Positions 18,841 to 27,303 of a stretch of DNA of 64,000 nucleotides are shown in pieces. Made by a program: the position numbers and the translations under genes. This stretch comes from Treponema sp. Marseille-Q3903 (lineage in GTDB: Bacteria > Spirochaetota > Spirochaetia > Treponematales > Treponemataceae). The stretch spans positions 62,001 to 126,000 of the forward strand of contig NZ_JACSEU010000001.1 of NCBI RefSeq assembly GCF_014334335.1. Direction: 5' to 3'. Numbering within the stretch: position 1 is the stretch's first letter; every line of letters begins with the position of its first letter. A model generated the notes under the pieces. The model had not been told where the DNA came from, ran no database searches, and saw nothing but the letters and a program-made list of their open reading frames with translations.

Positions 18841-20313
18841 TTAATAACCAAAATACACGTACTGTTTGTAATCAAAATCCAGTAAAGATGAGACTTGCCT
18901 TGCTTTTTCCAAGTAAAATTGCTGTTTCTCAAAATCTCCAGTTTTCTCCTCACAAAGTGCCATCTTTCTGTAAGTGAGTTTTAATACTGGGCTTGCATAT
19001 ATCAACTGGTTTCGCAAAAGCTTCTCCCATTCTCTTAGCGCTTTTCTATAGTCAGATTTTTTCTCTGAGTAGCCAGCTTGTTCCGTCCTGAAATAACTTA
19101 TCCAATATTGGGGCCAGATATCGTGAGAATTTATCTTGTTAGCTTCTTTCATATTATATAAAATACCTTCTATGTATTCTGGTTTTGGATTATTTAAATA
19201 TTCCGTGAGCATCCCATACGCATATAAATATTTCGCATATTCTTCCAGTTCTTCTATTTTTGAATCTCCATAAAGTTGATTTTTATTGATTAAGGGACTA
19301 ATTTTCTCTAATGCTGGCTGCAACTGGTTAAAATCAGTTTCAAATGTGTATGGAAAATCATTCCCAAAGTAATATTTAAGATAGTAAGTCGCCAACAAGA
19401 ATTGCATATAGTTATTTCCTACAACAGTTGGCTGTGTTTTATTTCTTCCTGAAGAATTTATTTGAAGCTGAACATTTTGTATTAGTACATCTATATTCTT
19501 TTTCGTTGGAATATAGCAGTATGGAACTCCATACAATTCTGTTTTTGTAATACACAGCCTCTCATAAGATGAGATAAAATCTTCCCTATACAAATTCAAT
19601 TTAATAGAGTCAGATACAACCACACACTCTTTTTCACCAAATTTCCCATATATTTGACTCGAGTCATAAAATGTATCTATTTTATAATTTACAAAATTTT
19701 TACCATAATATTCATTCAAATACACACCAATTGATTTCCAATCAAAATCATAAAATTTTTGCACATTTCTATTACCATGATCACTTCCATAAAAAACAAT
19801 TGCTTTCTCGCTTTTTTTAGAACCCTCAAGAGACTTTATTATGTTAGACTGTGCGTAATAGTCTCTCTTATTTAATAATTCACACTGTCCCTTTAATGTG
19901 TAATTAGCATCTTCGATGAAACCTTCTTCTGGAAAAATTATATGAATTGGATCGTTTTTATTCATATTGTTAATATTCAATATCCTTTCTTCCAGTATAT
20001 GCTCCTCATACCTCCACCCACTGTTAATCCAAGGAGGAATTATTTTATATACGTTACTATCAAATTGTAACATTGGATAATTACCCTCAAGAAATATATA
20101 TCTTAGACCAGCATCATAAAAATCATCTAAATATTTTGTAAAATACAATATTGGATAAATATTGCTATGATTTTCTCCAACAAATACAATTTTTTTAGAT
20201 TCTAAATCTAATACTATTGAAGAATGCGCTTCTTGTAATTGCGAAAAATCATATATTTTTCTACATGAGAGTAGAATTAAGGGAATAAAAATAACGAATA
20301 GTATCTTTTTCAT
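18841..20313 (-). CDS. AT-rich lipoprotein with Tiki/EreA-like motifs
   Basis: 490 residues. A signal peptide with lipobox LLSC (Cys17) marks it as a lipoprotein. The N-terminal half has IVFVGENHSN (E47, H49), FLEGNYP (76-80) and IVFYGSDHGNRN (177-184 region). That order of GExH, Glu and GxxH motifs is reminiscent of the Tiki/ChaN/erythromycin-esterase superfamily; this is a pattern-based suggestion. The C-terminal half looks like TPR-type helices (RKALREWEKLLR, YRKMALCEEKTGDFEKQQFYLEKAR). The DNA is visibly more AT-rich than the neighbours. The start overlaps the end of the truncated fructokinase by four bases (ATGA). Confidence 0.7.
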   Translation of the reverse strand: MKKILFVIFIPLILLSCRKIYDFSQLQEAHSSIVLDLESKKIVFVGENHSNIYPILYFTKYLDDFYDAGLRYIFLEGNYPMLQFDSNVYKIIPPWINSGWRYEEHILEERILNINNMNKNDPIHIIFPEEGFIEDANYTLKGQCELLNKRDYYAQSNIIKSLEGSKKSEKAIVFYGSDHGNRNVQKFYDFDWKSIGVYLNEYYGKNFVNYKIDTFYDSSQIYGKFGEKECVVVSDSIKLNLYREDFISSYERLCITKTELYGVPYCYIPTKKNIDVLIQNVQLQINSSGRNKTQPTVVGNNYMQFLLATYYLKYYFGNDFPYTFETDFNQLQPALEKISPLINKNQLYGDSKIEELEEYAKYLYAYGMLTEYLNNPKPEYIEGILYNMKEANKINSHDIWPQYWISYFRTEQAGYSEKKSDYRKALREWEKLLRNQLIYASPVLKLTYRKMALCEEKTGDFEKQQFYLEKARQVSSLLDFDYKQYVYFGY

Positions 20314-20924
20314 ATTTCAAAAATATCTTTCAGAAAAAATTCTTCTCCTAGTGAACTAATTTCATTAATTATATAATCAGCCTCTTCAAGTTTATTCCAT
20401 AAAGGTACACGAAGATTCGGATCAAATGAAATAAGGCAGCCGTTTTTCTTTGCAGTCATAACTGCAGTCTTTGTAGCTTTTCTAACTTCAGAATTTGTCA
20501 TTGATAGAGTTCCAAGGTGAAAAAGTTTCGAATCTGCGATTAACTTCTGGTCAACATCTTTTACACGGAGCATCATGTCTGCACCTGGGTTTCTATAAAA
20601 AGAAAAATCTCTGTCCCCTTCCTCAAAGGTATGAACAAAAGCAAGTGTCGTATGTACTGCATTATCAAATAAAAGATTGCGAGTATCTATTCCAATCTTC
20701 GCTACTACATCTGCAAGATGATGCCCCAGAAAGTCATTTCCTACCTTTCCTATAAAAGCAGTTTTTTTGCCAAATTTTGTAAGTATAGCAAGAACATTAC
20801 AGGGGGCTCCACCAGGATTTGCTTCCATAAGAAAGTTCCCCTGCCTACTTAAACCATTTTCTGTAAAATCAATCAATAGTTCGCCTAAAGCTGTTACATC
20901 ATAATTTTTTATTTTATATCCCAC
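20310..20924 (-). CDS. scrK: Truncated fructokinase (PfkB family), probably non-functional
   Basis: 204 residues, against about 315 for a complete fructokinase. The N-terminal two-thirds is well conserved: ALGELLIDF, the sugar-binding NPGGAPCNVL, GKVGNDFLGHHL and FDPNLRVPLW. Homology appears to stop around LEEADY. The remaining 20 residues run into the start of the lipoprotein gene. The C-terminal ATP-binding region with the GAGD catalytic aspartate is absent and is not found in any frame downstream. It should therefore lack kinase activity. A GTG start lies 16 bases inside the GH32 gene, so it was once translationally coupled in a sucrose operon. Confidence 0.75.
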   Translation of the reverse strand: MGYKIKNYDVTALGELLIDFTENGLSRQGNFLMEANPGGAPCNVLAILTKFGKKTAFIGKVGNDFLGHHLADVVAKIGIDTRNLLFDNAVHTTLAFVHTFEEGDRDFSFYRNPGADMMLRVKDVDQKLIADSKLFHLGTLSMTNSEVRKATKTAVMTAKKNGCLISFDPNLRVPLWNKLEEADYIINEISSLGEEFFLKDIFEI

Positions 20925-22366
20925 TTACAAATAGAAACTTCGGACATTCCATAACTCATGAAAGTAATATTTTTATTGGTATGATTTTGATATACAGCCA
21001 TTGACATAGCAAGTTCCCCTTCGCCAAAAAATAATTCCAAGGAATTACTATCCAACACAGCACGAATCTTTAATACTTCACCCTTAAATCCATACTTTAT
21101 GCTTCTTTGATGGAGACAAGCAGACTTTGTTCCAGAAAATGAACGATCTAGGATCAGCTGCTGTTTTTTATATGAGTATGACAGAGAGACATATTCTGTT
21201 TTCTCATCATTCTGGAAAAAATGTATTTCAAAGTCTGATAAAGAGTCATCCGATTTTTGTATATAAATTTCCATATCGCAATTATTTCCAGAAATTCCGG
21301 TAAATTGCTTTTCTTCATTATTTATGATTTGAGACTTAACCTGAACTTCATTACAACGCATTGAAAGCAGTTCTTTTACAGGCTGCTGGATTAATTTATT
21401 ATTTTTAATGGTAATTTCACGAGGCACGGACATCTGTCCATACCATTGGGAATTTTCTGTTCTATATCCACAAGTATCCCAGTTTTGAAGCCAGCCAATC
21501 ATAATTCTTCTGCCGTCTGGAGAAAGAACTGTCTGCTGAGCATAGAAGTCTGTACCACAATCAACATCATAAAAAGTGTCGTATACAAAGTTTCCATTTT
21601 TATCAAAATTACCTGTTGCATATACACCAATATTTCCAGAGTGCAACCTTGCGTTTTGAGTAACACCCTGAGCACTGAGCATAAGAACATATTTATCATC
21701 CAGTTTAAAAAAATCTGGACATTCCCACATAATACCAACGCTTTTTTTGCCCTCTTTCTGATTTTTTGCAAAAACCTTATCAAATGTCCAGCTCGTTAAG
21801 TCTTTACTTTTGAAGGTTAAAATCTGACCAAGTTTATCTTCATTAAGATTTGCGATAAAAGCTATATACCCGTCTTCTGTTTTAATAATCTTTGGATCAC
21901 GGAAGTCTTTTACAGTCGCCCCCTCGGGAAGCAGTTTTTTGTCTATTATAGGATTATTTTCAGATTTTATAAAGTCTTTTCCATCTCCAACCGCAAGGCA
22001 CTGTACCTGACTTTCATTCTGTGAAACCCCTGTATAGACAAGCGCCAGTTTCCCATCTTCCATAGGAACTGCACAACCAGAGAAACAACCTTTGGCATCA
22101 GCAGGGGTATCTGGTGCCAAGGCTACGGGAATATATTCCCACTTTAAGAGATCCTTAGAAACTGCGTGTCCCCAATGCATTGGTCCCCACACAGTGCTAT
22201 AAGGATGATATTGGTAAAACAGATGATACTCTCCATTATAAAATGTAAATCCGTTAGGGTCATTCATCCAGCCAATTTTTGGAGTAAGATGAAAAACCGG
22301 GCGAATTAATATAGGACATTCTGCTTCATATTTACGCGCTTTTTCAAGTATTGTCTGCTCCATCAT
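20909..22366 (-). CDS. scrB: GH32 sucrose(-6-phosphate) hydrolase / beta-fructofuranosidase
   Basis: 485 residues without a signal peptide, so cytoplasmic. The three GH32 signatures are present: WMNDPNG with nucleophile Asp36, FRDPK (155-159) and MWECPDFF with acid/base Glu215. A beta-sandwich C-terminal domain follows. With an ABC importer rather than a PTS beside it, the substrate is more likely free sucrose or short fructans than sucrose 6-phosphate. An AAGGA ribosome site precedes the tandem ATGATG. It lies 25 bases after the binding-protein gene. Confidence 0.9.
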   Translation of the reverse strand: MMEQTILEKARKYEAECPILIRPVFHLTPKIGWMNDPNGFTFYNGEYHLFYQYHPYSTVWGPMHWGHAVSKDLLKWEYIPVALAPDTPADAKGCFSGCAVPMEDGKLALVYTGVSQNESQVQCLAVGDGKDFIKSENNPIIDKKLLPEGATVKDFRDPKIIKTEDGYIAFIANLNEDKLGQILTFKSKDLTSWTFDKVFAKNQKEGKKSVGIMWECPDFFKLDDKYVLMLSAQGVTQNARLHSGNIGVYATGNFDKNGNFVYDTFYDVDCGTDFYAQQTVLSPDGRRIMIGWLQNWDTCGYRTENSQWYGQMSVPREITIKNNKLIQQPVKELLSMRCNEVQVKSQIINNEEKQFTGISGNNCDMEIYIQKSDDSLSDFEIHFFQNDEKTEYVSLSYSYKKQQLILDRSFSGTKSACLHQRSIKYGFKGEVLKIRAVLDSNSLELFFGEGELAMSMAVYQNHTNKNITFMSYGMSEVSICKWDIK

Positions 22367-22391
22367 TATACATCCTTATTGCTTTTATAGC

Positions 22392-24038
22392 TTACAAGTT
22401 CTTCTTGTATCTATCATACGCATCTTGATAAACCTTTATAAGCTCATCAAGTCCACAGTTCTTCTTAAGCATAGATTTATAAGCTTCCCATTCTGCGTCA
22501 GTAGGTCCCCCGTCTTTAAGCCATTTTCCTTCATATTCAGCAACAGTATTCTCAAAATCAGTTTTATAGGTGTCGATTATATCAAGTTCATTTTTTGTGA
22601 AAACACAGTCTACAGGGTAAGTTATATCGCTCTTAACAAACTTCATCCAGTAATTATCCAAATCTGTAAGACGTTCAATAGCACGGTCTTCCATCTTGAA
22701 AGTTGTTCTGTAATAATCAGCAAGAATTAACTTTGGACCTGCAACTTCAAAAGTTGATTTAAGCTCTCCTGCTCCTTTTCCATATTTTTGTTTTGCTTCT
22801 GATTCTGTGATAGAAAGCCATAAACCATTTTCATCTTTTCCAGTAAAGAAAACATCTTTTGGACCATACTGAAGCTGCATTGTATTCTCCGGTTCATACC
22901 ACAAGTCATAGAACTTAAGCAAAGCAGCAGGATTTTTACAGGCTTTTGTTATAGAAAGATTTCCACTTGTTGTCCCGCCACCAGTACGAACTGTAACATT
23001 ATATGTTCCATCTGGACCCTTAAGAACAGGAAGGAAAACATAATCTGCAGAATGAGGTCCCATCAATTCTTCAATATACCACCACGTGGAAACACCAACA
23101 TAACCGTTGGAACATTTAGAAATAAGCTGAGTAGCCTTCATACTGAACATTGCAGGATCAATTAAACCTTCTTTATACCACTTGCTGAAGTATGTAACTG
23201 CCTGTCGATATTTATCTCTTGTAGAAACAAAATCTACTTTTCCATTGTCATTCAAGACTAAGTCACTTATTACATCATTAATCCAGTTAGTAAAACCAAA
23301 GCCTGCATAGAAAATATTCTGACCCCAGCACCATTGGTCAAAACCTGTGCTCATTGGAATAGTTGAACCTGCAGCATTTCCATAATAAGTATGACTCATA
23401 TCGTTGTCTTTGAAGGCTTTAAGACAAACATAAAGTTCATCCAAAGTCTGAGGAACATCAAGTCCCAACTTATCAAGCCATGCTTTATTAATCATAGAAA
23501 ATTGCGGTATCGCAAAAATTGAATGATTTACATCTGCTCCAATAGCAGCAGTTCCCATCTGCTCTCCCGAAGGAAGTCCGTAAATCTTTCCATCGGACAT
23601 TGTAATAGCACTCTTAATTTCCGGATGTTTCTTTAAGATTTTAGAAAGGTTTGGCATGTATTCGTCCGTCAAATATTTTGTCAAATCAATAAAGGTACCG
23701 TCATGACCATATTCAGAAAGTTCATAGTTGCTGAATCCAATTCCTTGGAAAGCATCTGGGAGTTCATTTCCGGCAATACGAATGTTTACCTGTTCAGAAA
23801 CTGAATCGCTTAACGTTTCCCATTTAATGCTAACTCCTGCTTTTCCAGACATCTCATTAAGAATCACGCTCTTGTCATAGCCGGCACTTAAAGCACTCAT
23901 TCCAGCCAACACTTTAAAGTCTGTTTTAGAGCGATCCTCTTTTGAACCTTTTCCACCACATGAAATCAGCGAAAGCAAAACAGCTGATCCTACAAGGACT
24001 GAAGCAACTGCGCTCCAAACTCTTTTCTTTGCGTTCAT
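22392..24038 (-). CDS. ABC transporter sugar-binding lipoprotein (family 1)
   Basis: 548 residues. The signal peptide ends in a lipobox (LISC, about Cys27) followed by GGKGSKED, so the protein is anchored in the membrane facing the periplasm. Its size and features (KNPAALLKFYDLWYEPEN; C-terminal DELIKVYQDAYDRYKKNL) match the long LplA/YtcQ-type solute-binding proteins that pair with LplB/YtcP permeases. It presumably delivers sucrose or a fructo-oligosaccharide to the two permeases upstream. An AGGAGG ribosome site is present. Confidence 0.88.
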   Translation of the reverse strand: MNAKKRVWSAVASVLVGSAVLLSLISCGGKGSKEDRSKTDFKVLAGMSALSAGYDKSVILNEMSGKAGVSIKWETLSDSVSEQVNIRIAGNELPDAFQGIGFSNYELSEYGHDGTFIDLTKYLTDEYMPNLSKILKKHPEIKSAITMSDGKIYGLPSGEQMGTAAIGADVNHSIFAIPQFSMINKAWLDKLGLDVPQTLDELYVCLKAFKDNDMSHTYYGNAAGSTIPMSTGFDQWCWGQNIFYAGFGFTNWINDVISDLVLNDNGKVDFVSTRDKYRQAVTYFSKWYKEGLIDPAMFSMKATQLISKCSNGYVGVSTWWYIEELMGPHSADYVFLPVLKGPDGTYNVTVRTGGGTTSGNLSITKACKNPAALLKFYDLWYEPENTMQLQYGPKDVFFTGKDENGLWLSITESEAKQKYGKGAGELKSTFEVAGPKLILADYYRTTFKMEDRAIERLTDLDNYWMKFVKSDITYPVDCVFTKNELDIIDTYKTDFENTVAEYEGKWLKDGGPTDAEWEAYKSMLKKNCGLDELIKVYQDAYDRYKKNL

Positions 24039-24094
24039 ATAATCCTCCTATTTTAATTATTGAACTATTATTTATTTAGCCGCGCCGTGTTTGA

Positions 24095-24979
24095 TTAGCC
24101 TTTAACAGCGCCGGCCATAATTCCTTTTTCAAAATATTTTTGTACAAATGGATAGATAACAAGCATTGGAATAGCTGCAACAATCATTGAAGAAAACTTT
24201 ATCATTTCCGTAAGCTTGTTAAGCTCTGCATACCCGCCAGAAATAGTACTTGCCTGAGCTGCACTAACTGAACTTTTAATCAAAATATTGCGTAACACAA
24301 GAGGAAGCGGAGCCTTTGCCTGTCCCGGAAGATAGATTAAAGCTGTAAACCAGTCGTTCCAGTAAGCAACCATGGAATATACCAACATTACAGCCATAAT
24401 TGGCTTACTGAGCGGTATAATTATCTGCAAGAAAATTCTCCAGTAAGATGCACCATCTATTTTTGCAGCTTCCATTAAGTCCTTAGGCATAGAGTTTTCA
24501 AAAAAGCTGCGGACAATAATCATGTTTCCAACTGCAACTCCGCCAGGAATAATAATTGCGGCAGTGGTGTTGATTAAGCCAGTACTCTTTACAATAAGGT
24601 AAGTAGGAATTAATCCTCCTCCAAAATACATGGTTATAATGAAGAAAATGCTTATAATTTTTCTACCGGGAAGAGCTTTTACACTCAATGGAAAGGCACA
24701 AAGGTAAAGCATGGCAACAGAAAAAGCTGTCCCTAAAATAGTGTATTTGACACTGTTCACGAATCCCATAAAAAGTCCGTTATCGCTAAAAACCGCAGCA
24801 TAACCTTTTAATGTAAAACCGCTCGGCTTAATAAAGGTCTTGCCGGCATATACGTCATAAGGATTAGAAACAGATGCCACCAGTACGTAATACAATGGAT
24901 AGGCAACAATCACAGCAACAAGGACGGCCATAATAGCCAACACAAAATATCCAAATTCGCGATCTGTTTTATTTTTCAT
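24095..24979 (-). CDS. Carbohydrate ABC permease, YtcP/MalG type
   Basis: 294 residues with six predicted membrane spans. The EAA loop that contacts the ATPase is LMEAAKIDGASYWRIFLQIIIPLSKPIM. The C-terminus FVQKYFEKGIMAGAVKG is typical of CUT1 permeases. It is the second permease of the sucrose importer. It starts with a good AAGGAGG site after a 14-base gap. Confidence 0.93.
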   Translation of the reverse strand: MKNKTDREFGYFVLAIMAVLVAVIVAYPLYYVLVASVSNPYDVYAGKTFIKPSGFTLKGYAAVFSDNGLFMGFVNSVKYTILGTAFSVAMLYLCAFPLSVKALPGRKIISIFFIITMYFGGGLIPTYLIVKSTGLINTTAAIIIPGGVAVGNMIIVRSFFENSMPKDLMEAAKIDGASYWRIFLQIIIPLSKPIMAVMLVYSMVAYWNDWFTALIYLPGQAKAPLPLVLRNILIKSSVSAAQASTISGGYAELNKLTEMIKFSSMIVAAIPMLVIYPFVQKYFEKGIMAGAVKG

Positions 24980-24993
24980 TTCGGCATTCCTCC

Positions 24994-25881
24994 TTATACA
25001 AAACTTATTTCTGAAGAAATCTTTTTAGCTAATTTGTTTACAACTAAAAGCAGCACAATATTTACAACAGTGTTAAACAAACCGACTGCGGTCGCATAAC
25101 TGTATTTCGCATTTTCAATACCCTGTTGATAAACATAAACAGGAATTACATCGCTGTTTACCTTATTTAAGTCAGTTTGTAAAAGCCATGCTTTTTCAAA
25201 TCCTACATTCATAAGATTTCCCGAGCTCATAATTAACATAAGAACAATAGTTGGAAGCAATGCCGGAAAGTCGATGTGAAAGATTCTCTTAAATACATTT
25301 GCACCATCTATTTCCGCAGCCTCATAAAGAGCTGAATCAATTCCAGAAAGTGTTGCATTATAAATAATGATTCCCCAGCCCGCCTCTTGCCAAATTCCAG
25401 ATGCAATGTAAATAGTACGGAAAGCATTTGGTTCAGCCAGATAGTCAATATTTGTTCCGGAAATAAGATTTACAAGCCCGCCGGCAGGATCTAAAAAAAC
25501 TCTGACCATACCGCATACAATCATTGTAGAAATAAAGTGAGGGGCATAAAGAATAGTCTGAACTGAAGTTTTCATTCTGTTAGATTTTAGTTGGTTCAAA
25601 ACAAGAGCCAAAATGATTGGAATTGGGAAACTCCATAAAAGGCTATAAAGGCTAAGGAGAAAAGTGTTTTTTATCATACGGATACAATTTGGAGAAGAAA
25701 AGAATCTGATAAACCATTTGAAAGCAACCCATGAACTGCCTGTAATCCCTTTACTCGCTTTAAAATCCTTAAATGCAATCTGGATTCCATACATTGGGAT
25801 ATACTTGTAGATAAAAGTAATTATAACAGGAATAAACAGCATTAAATACAACTGCCAGTATTCAATAACTTTTCTTTTCAT
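24994..25881 (-). CDS. Carbohydrate ABC permease, LplB type
   Basis: 295 residues, six predicted spans, with the opening YWQLYLMLFIPVIITFIYKYIPMYGIQIAFKDF typical of LplB. The EAA loop is LYEAAEIDGANVFKRIFHIDFPALLPTI. It is the first gene of the sucrose operon, directly behind the LacI-regulated promoter, with an AGGAGG ribosome site. No ATPase gene lies in the operon. Like other LplB/YtcP systems it must borrow a shared MsmX-type ATPase encoded elsewhere. Confidence 0.93.
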   Translation of the reverse strand: MKRKVIEYWQLYLMLFIPVIITFIYKYIPMYGIQIAFKDFKASKGITGSSWVAFKWFIRFFSSPNCIRMIKNTFLLSLYSLLWSFPIPIILALVLNQLKSNRMKTSVQTILYAPHFISTMIVCGMVRVFLDPAGGLVNLISGTNIDYLAEPNAFRTIYIASGIWQEAGWGIIIYNATLSGIDSALYEAAEIDGANVFKRIFHIDFPALLPTIVLMLIMSSGNLMNVGFEKAWLLQTDLNKVNSDVIPVYVYQQGIENAKYSYATAVGLFNTVVNIVLLLVVNKLAKKISSEISFV

Positions 25882-25917
25882 ATTGCCTCCTAGTATGAAT
25901 TTTCAAACCTTAATACG

Positions 25918-25929
25918 TGAAACGTTTCA
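25918..25929. promoter_or_regulatory. LacI-family operator of the sucrose operon
   Basis: TGAAACGTTTCA, a perfect 12-bp palindrome with the central CG typical of LacI/GalR-family sites. It covers the predicted transcription start of the divergent permease operon, so binding would block initiation. The adjacent LacI-family gene is the obvious regulator. Confidence 0.8.
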
Positions 25930-25934
25930 TAATC

Positions 25935-25963
25935 GTTATAAGCCCAAAATAAGCTGTTGTCAA
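25935..25963 (-). promoter_or_regulatory. Near-consensus promoter of the sucrose operon
   Basis: Minus strand: perfect -35 TTGACA (25958-25963), 17-bp spacer, -10 TATAAC (25935-25940). The predicted start (about 25928) lies inside the LacI operator. This is the strongest sigma-70-type promoter in the window. Confidence 0.85.
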
Positions 25964-26085
25964 GTTTTTTTTTAATATTTTTAAAAAAATCGTGTTTTTA
26001 TAATTTTTTCATTAAAAAATCTAGAGATTTCATTCACTTTTCATGAATTAATATGTTATATTTCATGATTTTTGTGAATTTTATA

Positions 26086-26114
26086 TTTACAATATTAAAA
26101 TCAGGTTTTATAAT
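26086..26114 (+). promoter_or_regulatory. Promoter for the LacI-family regulator gene
   Basis: TTTACA (26086-26091), 17-bp spacer, TATAAT (26109-26114). The ATG lies 27 bases downstream with a GGAG ribosome site. No second palindromic operator is visible next to it, so autoregulation is not evident. Confidence 0.65.
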
Positions 26115-26140
26115 CCAAAATACAGACACGGAGCATTTAT

Positions 26141-27130
26141 ATGAAAGCAAAGAACTCTTTACCCACAATGAAAGATGTCGCAAAGGAAGCTGGAGTTGCC
26201 TTAGGGACAGTCTCAAATGTTATCAACAATCTGCCGGTGGGAGATGAATATAAAAAAAGAGTAGATGCTGCCGTAAAAAAGCTTGGCTATAAAATAAACA
26301 ATTATGCAAAAGGATTGAAATCTAATAAAACAAATACAGTTGCATTTATTATTCCAAACACAATACATCCATTTTACGCCATTCTGACAAATGCAATAAA
26401 TTTGGCATTGCTCCAGAAAGGGTACAAAATGTTCCTATGCTGTACCGACTTTGACAGACATCAAGAACAGGATTTTATAGAAATGGTTCAAAGAAACAGA
26501 GTTGACGGTATTATAGGGCTTACCTATAACCCGGAACTTTCGGTTCCATCGGACATTCCATTTGTTTCCATAGACAGAGTTTTATCACCTGACATCTGTT
26601 GTGTTTCATCAGATAATTTTGGAGGAGGAAGCATTGCAGCCCATAAACTGGCAGAATTAGGATGTAAAAGAGTAGCTTTTCTGAGAACAGGCTCAAGCCT
26701 TAACAATGAGCCAAATAAAAGACGAGCAGGTTTTGAAAATGGATGTATGGAATGTGGACTGTCTTACGATCTTAAGATTATTGGGGACGAGGCACCTGTA
26801 GACGCTTTTTTTGATTTCTTAAAAGAACATTATCATAATGGAAAACTTGATTATGACGGACTTTTCTGTGTAACAGACATTCTGGCGCTTAAAGTTATCA
26901 AAATGCTCAAGCAGTTGAAACTTTCTGTTCCGGAAGATGTACAGGTAATAGGTTTTGATGGAATTAAATCTTATATAGATGGACGCTATCATTGTTCTAC
27001 AATTGTGCAGTCTGTAGAAAAAATAGCTCAGACTTCAGTTTCAATCCTGCTACAAGACCCTTCAGAAATTAAATATCCTATTATTTATATTCCTGTCGAA
27101 TTTGGGCAGGGGAACACCACATCCCATTAG
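26141..27130 (+). CDS. LacI-family transcriptional regulator of sucrose genes
   Basis: 329 residues. The N-terminal helix-turn-helix (TMKDVAKEAGVALGTVSNVINN, about 8-29) is followed by the hinge and a periplasmic-binding-protein-like ligand domain. That domain shows VAFIIPNTIHPFYAILTNAI, GIIGLTYN, FVSIDR and DVQVIGFDG. It is divergent from the sucrose operon and very probably represses it through the palindrome at 25918-25929. The inducer is likely sucrose or a metabolite of it. The gene is followed by 173 bases without a clear terminator. Confidence 0.9.
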   Translation: MKAKNSLPTMKDVAKEAGVALGTVSNVINNLPVGDEYKKRVDAAVKKLGYKINNYAKGLKSNKTNTVAFIIPNTIHPFYAILTNAINLALLQKGYKMFLCCTDFDRHQEQDFIEMVQRNRVDGIIGLTYNPELSVPSDIPFVSIDRVLSPDICCVSSDNFGGGSIAAHKLAELGCKRVAFLRTGSSLNNEPNKRRAGFENGCMECGLSYDLKIIGDEAPVDAFFDFLKEHYHNGKLDYDGLFCVTDILALKVIKMLKQLKLSVPEDVQVIGFDGIKSYIDGRYHCSTIVQSVEKIAQTSVSILLQDPSEIKYPIIYIPVEFGQGNTTSH

Positions 27131-27303
27131 AATTCTCTGAATATAAGTAATTGCCGTTTCTTGGTAAACTGCTATATTTTATCGAGCCCCGTATCCGCAT
27201 CGCAATCTTAGCCTTTTCATATTTTTCTGTTTTCAAACAAATTTACTGTTTTTTTTCAAAATAATTTGTTATTTTTAATATATAACTTGAACTCGGAACA
27301 AAA

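Noticed and set aside
18841-20313. Missing fructokinase C-terminus recoverable by a frameshift
   Set aside because: No GAGD-type or other PfkB C-terminal motif is visible in the downstream frames I read; the sequence codes for the lipoprotein, so this is a truncation and not a simple frameshift.
27131-27303. Riboswitch or small RNA between the LacI gene and rel
   Set aside because: No conserved aptamer-like pairing or terminator was seen; only an AT-rich leader with a weak TATAAC (27281-27286) before rel.
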